Source of the DNA: an uncultured Lachnospiraceae bacterium
GTDB lineage: Bacteria > Bacillota > Clostridia > Lachnospirales > Lachnospiraceae
NCBI GenBank assembly: GCA_944384155.1
Contig: CALWSG010000010.1
Location: forward strand, 1 to 53,346
Direction: 5' to 3'
DNA: 53,346 nucleotides
The notes under the pieces were generated by a model. That model made no database searches. It saw only the letters and a program-made list of their open reading frames with translations, and was not told where the DNA came from. This document shows positions 8,173-16,737 of the stretch, one piece after another (the first letter of the stretch is position 1; each line of letters starts with the position of its first letter). A program made the position numbers and the translations under genes.

Positions 8173-9006
8173 TTAAGGATTCCTTTGTCTCATTTGGGAG
8201 GGAGTACACCCATATGCCTCCTTAAACATTCTGTTGAAAAGCTTGTAATTTGTAAAACCGTGGCGAAGCTGTATCTGCGTCACAGTATCATCAGTATAAA
8301 GCAGATCACGGCATATATGTGACAGTCTTACCGTATTTAAGTATTGTATAAATGTAAATCCCATATTTTTTTTAAAATATCTACAGAAGTATTGGGTATT
8401 AAGCCCTGATACCTGTGATATTTCATCAAGAGAAATTTTTTCTGCATAGTGCTTCTCTATATAGGAAAGAATCATCTTCATTTTGTGCGAAGAAGTATTC
8501 CTAATGTCTTCCGCAAATGTTTCACATCTTTTGGAAAAGCAGGTATACAGCAGATGGAGAAAAAGATATAGTTCTCCCGTGAAAATAAGCTGATATCCTT
8601 CTTTCTTTTCCAAATATAATTTTTTCATGGACAGCAAGTAAGACTCCATGCTTTTCATATAAGTATCACAGCTTATTTTAAGCTTTGAAAAGTATGGGCG
8701 GAACCGTATTTCTTTTAAGTGCTCTATGGAATTTTCAAGTATTTCATAGGGGATTTGAAGAAGTATAAGGTCAGTATCACCGATACTTCTTGTATAATGA
8801 ATATCTCCCGGATTCACTGCAAATAAATCTCCCGGTAAGAGAGAATATTTATTTTCGCCGCATATTATCTCCATAGAGCCCTTAAGTATATATATAATTT
8901 CAAGCTGGGTATGCCAGTGACTTGGAACTATATGGCTTTTAGTATGGCATATGTCAAAATAGACGGGTAACTGTGGAGTTGGTATTATGATTTCATTTTT
9001 GCTCAT
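8173..9006 (-). CDS. AraC-family regulator, probably of the GH3 gene
   Basis: A 277-residue cupin plus AraC-type regulator. The cupin part carries SHWHTQLEIIYILKGSMEI and LLPGDLFAVNPGDIHYT; the DNA-binding part has ISLDEISQVSGLNTQYFCRY and a second helix-turn-helix ending GCTPSQMRQ. It is unrelated in detail to the neighbouring AraC protein, so the two are not a recent duplication. It converges on that gene and diverges from the GH3 gene at 9240, suggesting control of GH3. Confidence 0.92.
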   Translation of the reverse strand: MSKNEIIIPTPQLPVYFDICHTKSHIVPSHWHTQLEIIYILKGSMEIICGENKYSLLPGDLFAVNPGDIHYTRSIGDTDLILLQIPYEILENSIEHLKEIRFRPYFSKLKISCDTYMKSMESYLLSMKKLYLEKKEGYQLIFTGELYLFLHLLYTCFSKRCETFAEDIRNTSSHKMKMILSYIEKHYAEKISLDEISQVSGLNTQYFCRYFKKNMGFTFIQYLNTVRLSHICRDLLYTDDTVTQIQLRHGFTNYKLFNRMFKEAYGCTPSQMRQRNP

Positions 9007-9069
9007 ATACTATATCCCTTGATTATAATTAATATATTTGTAGGCTTTGCCTTGTGCTAAAAAAATTAT

Positions 9070-9097
9070 AAGTCAAAATAGACATAAATACAAGTCA
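9070..9097. promoter_or_regulatory. Two AAGTCA direct half-sites 22 bp apart upstream of GH3
   Basis: TAAGTCAAAATA and CAAGTCAGTATA match at 9 of 12 positions and are 22 bp apart, two helical turns. This is the geometry of AraC-family half-sites. They lie in the 233-bp interval between the divergent AraC and GH3 genes. Confidence 0.4.
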
Positions 9098-9239
9098 GTA
9101 TATGCCTTGTCTGCCGGAATAATTAAAGCTATATTATTTATATAAGCTTGAAATCATATTTTTCACAAGCCATCCACAGTATGGCTTTGGCTGTTTGTGA
9201 CGCTCCGGAATGGAGCTTATTATGGAATGGAGGATTGCA

Positions 9240-11627
9240 ATGTATAAGTGGCAAAGAGCATTATATCAGCCCGGTATTCCCATGGGGGAAAACGGAGAGA
9301 GAGTTACAGGGTGCAGGGCACACAGAGAGCTGTCTAAGGAGGCGGCCAAGGAGGGCATGGTATTATTAAAAAACAATGGCGGAATCCTTCCTTTGCAGAA
9401 AGGAACGAAGATAGCACTGTTTGGCAAGGGAACCTTTGATTATGTAAAAGGAGGCGGAGGAAGCGGTGACGTTACTGTTGAGTATACCGTTAATCTGTAT
9501 GAGGGATTTAAGAGATTAAAATCTCATGTAGATGTGTATGAGGGACTTACGGATTTTTATAGGGAAAATATCAGGCAGCAGTATAAAAAAGGGATAGAGC
9601 CGGGAATGACAACAGAGCCTGAGCTTACTGATGATAAATGCAGAGAGGCAAGAAGCTTTGCAGATACTGCGGTTATAACAATATGTCGTTTTTCGTCAGA
9701 AGGCTGGGACAGAAAAAGTACATATGACAGTAATCAGGAGGAAAATTCCATATTTGAGGAGGGGGATTTTTATCTTACATATAGTGAAAGGGCAATGATA
9801 AACAAGGTAAAGGAATACTTTGACAGAATTATTGTTGTCATGAATGTAGGGGGAATGACAGATACGGACTGGTTTGCACATGATGCCAAAATACAGGCGG
9901 CACTTATGGCATGGCAGGGAGGTATGGAAGGAGGCAATGCAGCGGCAGAGCTTTTATGCGGTATAGGCAATCCGTCAGGAAAGCTGTCGGACACACTGGC
10001 CAAAAGGCTGGAAGATTATCCTTCATCATATAATTTCCATGAGTCAGAAAATTATGTTGATTATACAGAGGATATATATGTAGGCTACAGATATTTTGAA
10101 ACAATACCGGATGCGGCAGATAAAGTTAATTATCCTTTTGGATATGGGTTATCCTACACTTCATTCGACATTAAAGTTGAGAAAGGGTGGGAAGAAAATG
10201 GTGTAATAAATATAAAGGCTTATGTGACAAACACAGGGGACGTGTCAGGAAAAGAGGTAGTGCAGGTGTATGCCGAGGCACCTTTAGGCATCCTTGGAAA
10301 GGCAAAGAAAAGCTTAGTAGCATTTAAAAAGACAAGACTTCTTAAGGCAGGGGAAACACAGCTTATTACATTGGACTTTAATATAAGTGATTTATCGTCA
10401 TATGATGACCTTGGAAAGATAAAAAAATCAGCATATATCCTTGAGGCGGGAACGTATAAAATATATGTGGGTAATTCAGTAAGAGATGCAAAAGATGTCT
10501 CATATGAATTTGTGCTCAAGGAAAATACAGTAACATGTCAGCTTTCATCAAAAATAGCTCCAAGGTCACTTAAGCACAGAATGATATCTGACGGAACCTT
10601 TGAGGATTTACCTTTGGGGGAAGTATCTAATCCTGATGAATGTGAGCTTGAATTTATTCCAAAGGAACCCCTTGACGGACTTACTCCTGAGGTCAGAAAT
10701 GTGAAAGGTGTAATCTTGTGGAGATGGGTATATAAAGACGGTATCAGACCATTTACGGAAGTGGCAGAGGGAAAAATGTCTCTTGATGAGTTTATTGCAC
10801 AGATGACAGATGAGGAGCTTGCACATCTTTTGGGAGGTCAGCCAAATACAGGAGTGGCCAATACCTGCGGTATGGGAAATATGCCTGAGTATGGCATACC
10901 GAATATAATGACGGCAGATGGTCCGGCAGGACTTAGAATAGAGAAAAAATGCGGCATTAATACAACAGCATGGCCATGTGCCACACTTCTTGCCTGCACG
11001 TGGAACGAAGATTTGGTTTACATGGTTGGAGAGGCAGGAGCAAAGGAGGTAAAGGAAAATAATATCGCCGTTTGGCTTACTCCCGCAGTTAATATACACA
11101 GAAGCCCACTTTGCGGACGTAACTTTGAATATTATTCTGAGGATCCGTACCTTACGGGAATAATGGCATCATCAATGGTTAAAGGAATACAGTCACAGCA
11201 TATTGCTGCCGCTGTAAAGCATTTTGCATTAAACAATAAGGAGACTAACAGAAAGAACAGTGATTCAAGGGTGTCTGAGAGGGCGGCAAGGGAAATTTAT
11301 TTAAAAGCCTTTGAAATTATAGTAAAAAATGCAAAGCCATGGTGCATAATGTCCTCCTACAATATTGTAAACGGTATAAGAGCCTCTGAAAACAGAGAGC
11401 TTTTGGAGGATATTTTAAGAGGTGAGTGGGGCTTTGACGGAATGGTTACATCAGACTGGTGGTCTTTTGGGGAGCATTATAAAGAAGCTAAGGCAGGAAA
11501 TGACATAAAAATGGCATGCGGATTTCCCGAAAGGCTTATTGAAGCCAAAAACAAAGGCATAATAAGCCGCAGGGAAATGGAAATATGTGCAGGGAGAATT
11601 CTTCAGCTTATTTTAAAGATTGATTAA
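9240..11627 (+). CDS. GH3 beta-glycosidase with circularly permuted domain order
   Basis: A 795-residue cytoplasmic enzyme of glycoside hydrolase family 3. The usual order is reversed: the alpha/beta sandwich and fibronectin-III-like domain come first (about 1-430, with FPFGYGLSYTSFD-type sequence near 300), and the TIM-barrel follows (about 530-795). The nucleophile is D739 in VTSDWW; by homology the acid/base is E154 in SSEGWDRK. KHFALNNKETNR and NFEYYSEDPYLTG are substrate-binding motifs. Permuted GH3 enzymes occur in Butyrivibrio and Ruminococcus. I start at ATG 9240, seven bases after TGGAGG, rather than ATG 9210. Beta-glucosidase or beta-xylosidase specificity cannot be told. Confidence 0.9.
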   Translation: MYKWQRALYQPGIPMGENGERVTGCRAHRELSKEAAKEGMVLLKNNGGILPLQKGTKIALFGKGTFDYVKGGGGSGDVTVEYTVNLYEGFKRLKSHVDVYEGLTDFYRENIRQQYKKGIEPGMTTEPELTDDKCREARSFADTAVITICRFSSEGWDRKSTYDSNQEENSIFEEGDFYLTYSERAMINKVKEYFDRIIVVMNVGGMTDTDWFAHDAKIQAALMAWQGGMEGGNAAAELLCGIGNPSGKLSDTLAKRLEDYPSSYNFHESENYVDYTEDIYVGYRYFETIPDAADKVNYPFGYGLSYTSFDIKVEKGWEENGVINIKAYVTNTGDVSGKEVVQVYAEAPLGILGKAKKSLVAFKKTRLLKAGETQLITLDFNISDLSSYDDLGKIKKSAYILEAGTYKIYVGNSVRDAKDVSYEFVLKENTVTCQLSSKIAPRSLKHRMISDGTFEDLPLGEVSNPDECELEFIPKEPLDGLTPEVRNVKGVILWRWVYKDGIRPFTEVAEGKMSLDEFIAQMTDEELAHLLGGQPNTGVANTCGMGNMPEYGIPNIMTADGPAGLRIEKKCGINTTAWPCATLLACTWNEDLVYMVGEAGAKEVKENNIAVWLTPAVNIHRSPLCGRNFEYYSEDPYLTGIMASSMVKGIQSQHIAAAVKHFALNNKETNRKNSDSRVSERAAREIYLKAFEIIVKNAKPWCIMSSYNIVNGIRASENRELLEDILRGEWGFDGMVTSDWWSFGEHYKEAKAGNDIKMACGFPERLIEAKNKGIISRREMEICAGRILQLILKID

Positions 11628-12946
11628 GTTTTTCCAATCTCTCGCTTAGAAATCATGACAAATAAGGCAATACCGGCCAGCATGGTGATAAATTCGGCGG
11701 CAGGGAAAGTAAGCCATAGTCCTGTCATATTTCCAAGGTATGACAGAATAAAAGCAATAGGTATATTTAAAATAAAGCCTCTTAAAAGAGCAACAGTAAT
11801 GGACGGCTTTGCATGGTCAGTTGAGGAAAAATAAATGGATAAAACAATATTAATTCCGGCAAATACAGCACCTATAAAGTAAAGCTTTATGCCATGCTCT
11901 GCTATAAGCTGAAGAGATAAGTCATTTTCACTGTTAAATACACCTACAAAGAATGAGGATTTTAAAGATACTGCTGCATAAATGGCAGCGGAAATAATAA
12001 TAACCATAGCTGTGGCATATTTCAAAATTTTTCTTGCCGCAGCCATTTGTGATTGCCCATAGAATCGGCTTACAATAGGCTGTATTCCCTGGGCAATTCC
12101 TGTATATATGGCAATTACTACAAGAGACAAATTAGCAATAATTCCGTACGCGGCAACGCCTGTATTTCCCTCTAATTTAAGGATAATTATGTTAAAAACA
12201 ATTATTACAATACCGGAGGATACCTCTGTTATAAAGGAAGAGAAGCCGCTTACTGCAATGCGAAAGCAGGGCAGTAAAGGAATCCTGCATTTAAATAAAT
12301 GGAAATTATGCTTTTTTCTTATAAAGAAGGTGGATAATATAAGCATGCTTATAACAGGTGCCAGTCCTGTGGCAAAAACCGCACCGAATATTCCCATATT
12401 AAGAGGGAATATAAAAATATAGTCAAGCAATATATTGGACATACTTCCTGTAATCATGGCAATCATGGATAATTTGGGATTGCCGTCATTTCTTATAAAG
12501 CAGATAAGTATATCGTTGAAAATAAAGGCGGGTGCAAAAAGTAAAAGAACTTTAAGGTATGTGTTTGTCATGTGAAATACAGATTCATCCGCACCTAATG
12601 CACAAGTCAGGGATTGTGACAAAAAAAGTCCTATTGAAACATAAATAGCTGACATAATAAAGCCTAAAAAAACAGTGTTGGTAAATGAGGTGTCAGAGCC
12701 TTTGTTTTTCGTTGTTCCCATGGAAATTGAATATCGTGTGGCACCGCCTATTCCAAGCATTAATCCTGTTCCGTGAATAAAGTTATATACGGGAATGGCA
12801 AGATTTAAGGCGGTAAGTCCTCTGGAACCAAGACCTTTAGATACAAAAAAGGTATCCGCAAGAATATAGCAGGAAAGTCCAAGCATTCCCATAATGTTAA
12901 GCAGGGTATATTTAATAAATTCATTAAAATATTTAGTGTCCTTCAT
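11624..12946 (-). CDS. MATE-family multidrug/cation antiporter under leader control
   Basis: A 440-residue, roughly 12-helix inner-membrane exporter of the MATE family, MepA/DinF-like: early MLGLSCYILADTFFVSKGLGS, IPVYNFIHGTGLMLGIGGATRYS, and mid-protein GIAQGIQPIVSRFYGQ. MATE proteins export cationic compounds using Na+ or H+ gradients. I choose the ATG at 12946 because AAAGGAGC lies 9 bases upstream on the reverse strand; the longer reading from 12973 starts before that ribosome site. The stop overlaps the convergent GH3 stop by 3-4 bases. A structured leader with its own terminator precedes the gene, so expression is probably ligand-gated. Confidence 0.93.
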   Translation of the reverse strand: MKDTKYFNEFIKYTLLNIMGMLGLSCYILADTFFVSKGLGSRGLTALNLAIPVYNFIHGTGLMLGIGGATRYSISMGTTKNKGSDTSFTNTVFLGFIMSAIYVSIGLFLSQSLTCALGADESVFHMTNTYLKVLLLFAPAFIFNDILICFIRNDGNPKLSMIAMITGSMSNILLDYIFIFPLNMGIFGAVFATGLAPVISMLILSTFFIRKKHNFHLFKCRIPLLPCFRIAVSGFSSFITEVSSGIVIIVFNIIILKLEGNTGVAAYGIIANLSLVVIAIYTGIAQGIQPIVSRFYGQSQMAAARKILKYATAMVIIISAAIYAAVSLKSSFFVGVFNSENDLSLQLIAEHGIKLYFIGAVFAGINIVLSIYFSSTDHAKPSITVALLRGFILNIPIAFILSYLGNMTGLWLTFPAAEFITMLAGIALFVMISKREIGKT

Positions 12947-12971
12947 GTTTTTCAAGCTCCTTTCTTTTTGC

Positions 12972-13025
12972 AAAATAAAAAGCCGCCTTTCGTATCTTCA
13001 AAGACCTAACGATACGAAAACCGGC
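12972..13025 (-). terminator. Leader terminator before the MATE coding region
   Basis: On the reverse strand a 15-base arm starting GCCGG pairs with one ending AAAGGCGGC (12982-12996 with 13011-13025, one mismatch and one wobble), followed by TTTTTATTTT. Placed between promoter and start codon, it is an attenuator. Its 5' arm shares GCCGG with the upstream hairpin, so the two structures exclude each other. Confidence 0.85.
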
Positions 13026-13055
13026 GATATCCGCCCTTACCCGGTGGCAAGTACA
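13015..13055 (-). ncRNA. Riboswitch-like aptamer, guanidine-IV (mepA motif) suspected
   Basis: The leader RNA begins near 13059 and reads, 5' to 3', TTGCCACCGGGTAAGGGCGG then ATATCGCCGGT. GGCG/CGCC closes a GATAT loop and ACC/GGT closes the base, with GGGTAAG unpaired on one side. Because its 3' arm overlaps the 5' arm of the terminator, ligand-stabilised folding would turn the gene on. A short ON-switch in front of a clostridial MATE gene is what is known of guanidine-IV riboswitches; I match the sequence from memory only, so class is tentative while leader control is well supported. Confidence 0.55.
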
Positions 13056-13065
13056 ATTTTTTTTA

Positions 13066-13094
13066 ATAATATCATGCAGGTGCTTCAGTGTCAA
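13066..13094 (-). promoter_or_regulatory. Consensus sigma-A promoter of the MATE leader
   Basis: On the reverse strand TTGACA (13089-13094), a 17-base spacer and TATTAT (13066-13071) form a near-perfect promoter. The start of transcription would fall near 13059, directly before the aptamer. Confidence 0.85.
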
Positions 13095-13178
13095 TAAAAA
13101 GACAGCGTTAGTTTTTATAGATGAACATGCTTTGATAGAACAATATTATATTACACAAAATTACTTTTAATAATATAC

Positions 13179-13193
13179 TGCCTTTGGTATAAT
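13179..13193 (+). promoter_or_regulatory. Extended -10 promoter of the methyltransferase gene
   Basis: TTTGGTATAAT contains TGGTATAAT, an extended -10 element with perfect TATAAT at 13188-13193. The -35 is weak. It lies about 30 bases before the first candidate start at 13223. Confidence 0.5.
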
Positions 13194-13222
13194 TAAGAAT
13201 AGTTATTAAGAGTCTTAAGAAA

Positions 13223-14077
13223 ATGAGAAAGGATGATAAGGCCCTAATGAAAGAAATGACGCCTTTAGAAAAATATTATAATAAATTTAATGAGGACAAA
13301 AGACTTGATACAAGACATGGAAGAGTAGAATTCATAACCACAATGAAGTATATACATGAAAATCTTAAAGGGCGTGATAAGCCTGAAATACTTGATGTGG
13401 GGGCAGGAACAGGAAGGTATTCCATTGCACTTGCAGAGGAGGGGTATAGAGTAACGGCAGTAGAGCTGGTTCAGCATAACGTGGGACGCATAAAGCAAAA
13501 GGCAATGAATAAAGGGCTTTGGCGTGAAAGGACAGATGCTTCCTACAGGGGAAGTGTTGCGGCATATAAGGGCAATGCACTTAAGCTTAAAAGATTTGAT
13601 GATGCCTCCTTTGATATGGTGCTTGTATTTGGGCCTATGTATCATCTTGGAGATTTTGAGGACAGGGTAAAGGTGCTGACAGAGGCCAAAAGGGTTGTAA
13701 AAAAAGACGGAGTTATATTAGTGGCATATATTATGAATGAGTATGCCGTTATCAGCTATGGTTTTAAGGAAAGGCAGATTAATAAATGTATTAAGGAAGG
13801 AATGGTTACGGAGGATTTTCACTGTGTTAAAGATATCAGTGACTTATATTATTATGTAAGGCTTGAGGATATGGAAAGCTTTAACCGCAGTGCAGGACTT
13901 AAAAGACTGAAGGTTATAGCAGCAGACGGAGCTGCCAATTATATGAGACCTGTTTTAAATTCCCTGACTGAGGAGGAATTTAACCATTTTATAACGTATC
14001 ATCTTTCTACCTGTGAGAGAGGAGATTTAATGGGAGCATCTGCACATACTGTAGACATACTGTGCAGGGAAGATTGA
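13223..14077 (+). CDS. Class I SAM-dependent methyltransferase
   Basis: A Rossmann-fold methyltransferase of 284 residues. Motif I is EILDVGAGTGRYSIAL (about 56-71), the acidic motif II is TAVELVQHN, and FDMVLVFGPMYHL is motif IV; substrate unknown, but the family often methylates small molecules. The start is uncertain: ATG 13223 lacks a good ribosome site, whereas ATG 13247 (MKEMTPLEKYYNKF) has GAGAAAGG 14 bases before and AAGG five bases before, and fits the family start better. It stands alone between a divergent MATE gene and a pseudogene. Confidence 0.85.
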   Translation: MRKDDKALMKEMTPLEKYYNKFNEDKRLDTRHGRVEFITTMKYIHENLKGRDKPEILDVGAGTGRYSIALAEEGYRVTAVELVQHNVGRIKQKAMNKGLWRERTDASYRGSVAAYKGNALKLKRFDDASFDMVLVFGPMYHLGDFEDRVKVLTEAKRVVKKDGVILVAYIMNEYAVISYGFKERQINKCIKEGMVTEDFHCVKDISDLYYYVRLEDMESFNRSAGLKRLKVIAADGAANYMRPVLNSLTEEEFNHFITYHLSTCERGDLMGASAHTVDILCRED

Positions 14078-14117
14078 TATTTAAAGTACATTTTGTTTAT
14101 GGTAAAATAATGAAAAA

Positions 14118-14149
14118 TAAGAAGGAATTTTCATAAGAAGGAATTTTCA
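14118..14149. repeat. Perfect 16-bp tandem duplication before the pseudogene
   Basis: TAAGAAGGAATTTTCA occurs twice in direct succession. Each copy contains AAGGAA, a possible ribosome site, and the second copy lies 12 bases before the ATG at 14162. It looks like a recent slippage event in a decaying locus. Confidence 0.75.
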
Positions 14150-14161
14150 TAGGTGCTGATT

Positions 14162-14790
14162 ATGACAAAAAATCTTCAGACTTTAATAAGCAGGATATGT
14201 ACCATTCCTTTAAAAGAGGGGTGTAATGAAACAAAAATTCCATATTTAAGTATTTACCGTTATACGGTGGAAAAAATTGAAATGCCAAAAAGTGAAAATC
14301 TGTATCTCTATGTGGTACTTGATGGTTCAATTAGGCTTTATACACCGTCAGGAATAATGGATTATATGGCAGGTCAATACTCTGCATCACAAATTGACAC
14401 TCCAATATCAGGACATATACTGACATTTTCAGAAAGAAAGGACTTTTTGGCATTATCTGTTGAATTTACTTTAAATGATGTGATTTCAGTGGTTTTAGAT
14501 TTAGATGGCAATCTTGCAGAAAGAATTATAAATGGTGAAATAGAAAATGTCTATAAGACATCGGCTGACAGGAAGGTCATTAATTCTGTTAGTCGGCTTA
14601 TTTTAATAATTAATGAACCAATACAGCTTGCCAAACCAATGACCCTAAAATTACATTGGTTGCCGGCGGCTATCCATTGTTTGTTGGCGGGAAAATTGCC
14701 GGCGGTATCGGTGTAGGGGGAGGTACAGAAGAGCAGGATTGTGCTATTGCCGAGTATGTAGTTTCTGTTTTTGAGGGATTGACAAATTAA
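14162..14790 (+). pseudogene. Chimeric remnant: AraC N-terminal domain joined to GlcG/HbpS-type tail
   Basis: From ATG 14162 an AraC-type sensory domain (PF06719-like) is readable: ISRICTIPLKEG, then YVVLDGSIRLYTPSG, and SRLILIINEPIQLAKPM. There the homology stops, before any DNA-binding domain. From 14650, in another frame, the DNA reads ITLVAGGYPLFVGGKIAGG and IGVGGGTEEQDCAIAEYVV, the C-terminal part of a GlcG/HbpS (DUF336) protein, ending at TAA 14790. An internal deletion with frame loss has fused the remains of two genes. The open frame itself runs out at 14716 with unrelated residues. Neither half can be functional in its usual role. Confidence 0.8.
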
Positions 14791-14863
14791 AAAATTATTA
14801 GTATCATGTAAAAAAAGAAAGCAGAGCGTGGAACAGTTATGACGCTTTAGAATGGAGGAAAAG

Positions 14864-14890
14864 ATGAAGAATGATTCTTGCAGACAGTAA
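14864..14890 (+). CDS. Eight-codon leader ORF before the ABC-F gene
   Basis: ATG AAG AAT GAT TCT TGC AGA CAG TAA encodes MKNDSCRQ. GGAGG lies five bases upstream, a better ribosome site than most real genes here have. It precedes a terminator at 14965 and the Lsa-like ABC-F gene at 15095. Antibiotic-resistance ABC-F genes are often controlled by drug-stalled translation of such leader peptides, so I infer an attenuation role. A second reading frame at 14899 (Cys-rich, MAAKCVCGCCVCGN) lacks a ribosome site. Confidence 0.5.
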   Translation: MKNDSCRQ

Positions 14891-14964
14891 TTAAATAAAT
14901 GGCGGCAAAGTGTGTGTGCGGCTGTTGCGTTTGCGGGAATTATATAGAATCTTTTTCAGGAGTA

Positions 14965-14995
14965 ACGGATATGGATTTCCCATATCCGTTTTTTC
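14965..14995 (+). terminator. Terminator hairpin in the ABC-F leader
   Basis: ACGGATATGG and CCATATCCGT form a perfect 10-bp stem with a 5-base loop, followed by six T. It sits between the leader ORF and the ABC-F start, about 100 bases before the ATG. It could end the pseudogene transcript or act as an antibiotic-responsive attenuator. I could not find a clear antiterminator partner. The rest of 14791-15094 shows no other gene. Confidence 0.8.
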
Positions 14996-15094
14996 TTAAA
15001 AATTTGATTGATAAAAATTTAATTGAAGCTACGGTACTTCTAATATATTTCCGTGTACGGCAGCAGTGCAGAAGGTGTATATGGAGGTATGTGT

Positions 15095-16597
15095 ATGTCA
15101 TTAATAAAAGTAAGTAATTTAACATTTGGTTATGATGGAAGCAGTGATAATGTATTTGACAATGTATCTTTTCAGATAGATTCAGCATGGAAGCTTGGAT
15201 TTATAGGGAGAAACGGAAAAGGAAAGACAACGCTTTTAAATCTTTTAATGGGAAAGTATGAATATGGAGGAAGCATTGAGTCATCTGTTGATTTTAAGTA
15301 TTTTCCTGTCGAAGTGCAAAAAAATATGTGGAAGTCCAATGTGATAGATGTAATGGAAAGGGAATTTCCTGACTATGAATTGTGGAAGGTTGTTATGGAG
15401 CTTAATCTTCTTGATATGGAGGCAGATATATTATACAGAAGATATGAAACATTAAGCTTAGGGGAAAGAACAAGAGTTATGTTAGCATATCTTTTTTCAT
15501 CAGACAACAGCTTCCTTCTTCTTGATGAACCGACAAACCACCTTGATATTGAAGCAAGGGAGGCTGTAAAGAAATATTTAAAAGAGAAAAAGGGCTTTAT
15601 ACTTGTATCACATGAAAAAGATTTTCTTGATGATTGTGTTAATCATATATTGTCGCTTAACAGAAGTACAATAACGGTTACAAAAGGAAATTTTTCCCTT
15701 TGGTGGGAAAATAAGAAAAGACAGGACATATATGAGATTGGACAAAATGAAAGACTGAAAAAGGATATCAAAAGGCTGGAGGAGGCATCGGCAAGAACGC
15801 GTCAGTGGGCAGACAAGGCAGAGTCGCGTAAGATAGGCTATAATCCTGTGAGTGAGGACAGAAGTATAGGCACAAGGTCATATATAGGTGAAAAGTCAAG
15901 GAGAATGCAGCAGCAGAGAAAAAATATGGAAAGAAGACAGCAGAGGCATATAGGCGAAAAGCGGGAGCTGCTAAAAGATATTGAGGAGAATAAGGAGCTT
16001 AAGCTTTTTCCGTTAAAGTATCACAAGGAGATTCTTGTAAATGTGAATAAGGCATCAATAGCCTATGGTGACAGGAGAGTATGCGGTAATATTTCGTTTA
16101 CTGTTAATAATGGTGACATAGTGCTTTTGAGAGGAGGAAACGGAAGCGGAAAATCAAGTATAATAAAAATGATTTTAGGTGAAGTACGGCCTGTAGCTGG
16201 GAACTGCACCGTATCATCAGGGGTAAAGATATCATACGTTCCGCAGGATACCTCCTTCCTTAAGGGAGGTGTGGGAGAATATGCTCAAAAACAAGGTGTG
16301 GAGGTCTCTCTTATAATGAATCTTTTAAGACAGCTGGATTTTAGCAGGGAGCAGCTTGGAAAGAACATGGAGGATTATTCACAGGGACAGAAAAAGAAGG
16401 TGCTTCTTGCGGCAAGCCTGTGCAGTCGGGCACATTTATATATATGGGATGAGCCTTTGAATTATATTGATATTTTTTCAAGAATACAGCTCCAGGAGCT
16501 TATTAAAAAATATAAGCCTAATATGATTCTTGTAGAGCATGATAAGTCATTTGGAGATAATGTGTCAAATAAAATTGTTTCGTTGGGAGCTTTATAG
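15095..16597 (+). CDS. ABC-F ribosomal protection protein, Lsa-like
   Basis: A 500-residue twin ATPase without membrane segments. The start MSLIKVSNLTFGYDGS and WKLGFIGRNGKGKTTLLNLL (Walker A at 38-45) closely resemble, from memory, Lsa proteins, which bind the ribosomal E site and displace lincosamides, streptogramin A and pleuromutilins. Signatures are LSLGERTR and YSQGQKKK; Walker B motifs are LLLDEPTNHLD and YIWDEPLNYID. The interdomain linker (about 215-310) is charged and helical, as expected for the antibiotic-resistance domain. I start at ATG 15095, seven bases after GGAGG, not at 15053. Resistance is inferred; housekeeping ABC-F roles are possible. Confidence 0.88.
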   Translation: MSLIKVSNLTFGYDGSSDNVFDNVSFQIDSAWKLGFIGRNGKGKTTLLNLLMGKYEYGGSIESSVDFKYFPVEVQKNMWKSNVIDVMEREFPDYELWKVVMELNLLDMEADILYRRYETLSLGERTRVMLAYLFSSDNSFLLLDEPTNHLDIEAREAVKKYLKEKKGFILVSHEKDFLDDCVNHILSLNRSTITVTKGNFSLWWENKKRQDIYEIGQNERLKKDIKRLEEASARTRQWADKAESRKIGYNPVSEDRSIGTRSYIGEKSRRMQQQRKNMERRQQRHIGEKRELLKDIEENKELKLFPLKYHKEILVNVNKASIAYGDRRVCGNISFTVNNGDIVLLRGGNGSGKSSIIKMILGEVRPVAGNCTVSSGVKISYVPQDTSFLKGGVGEYAQKQGVEVSLIMNLLRQLDFSREQLGKNMEDYSQGQKKKVLLAASLCSRAHLYIWDEPLNYIDIFSRIQLQELIKKYKPNMILVEHDKSFGDNVSNKIVSLGAL

Positions 16598-16630
16598 ATT
16601 GGCACCAAAGGACGGTTAATTGTCCAATAT

Positions 16631-16659
16631 TTGAAAAAATTAAATTAATATGTTATTAT
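16631..16659 (+). promoter_or_regulatory. Candidate sigma-A promoter of the nth-lyase unit
   Basis: TTGAAA, a 17-base spacer and TATTAT lie about 80 bases before the nth start. A 14-codon frame (16694-16738, MFVVEQVERKKGKS) ends by overlapping the nth ATG in TAATG and might couple translation, but its own ribosome site is poor. Confidence 0.55.
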
Positions 16660-16737
16660 ATTAAAAATATACAATACAGGAATGGTGATTGATATGTTCG
16701 TTGTGGAGCAAGTGGAAAGGAAGAAAGGAAAGAGTTA

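Noticed and set aside
14899..15117. Cys-rich 72-residue frame overlapping the ABC-F start
   Set aside because: It has no ribosome site, runs through the leader terminator and into the ABC-F gene out of frame. Only its first codons might matter in a leader, so I kept it as a remark.
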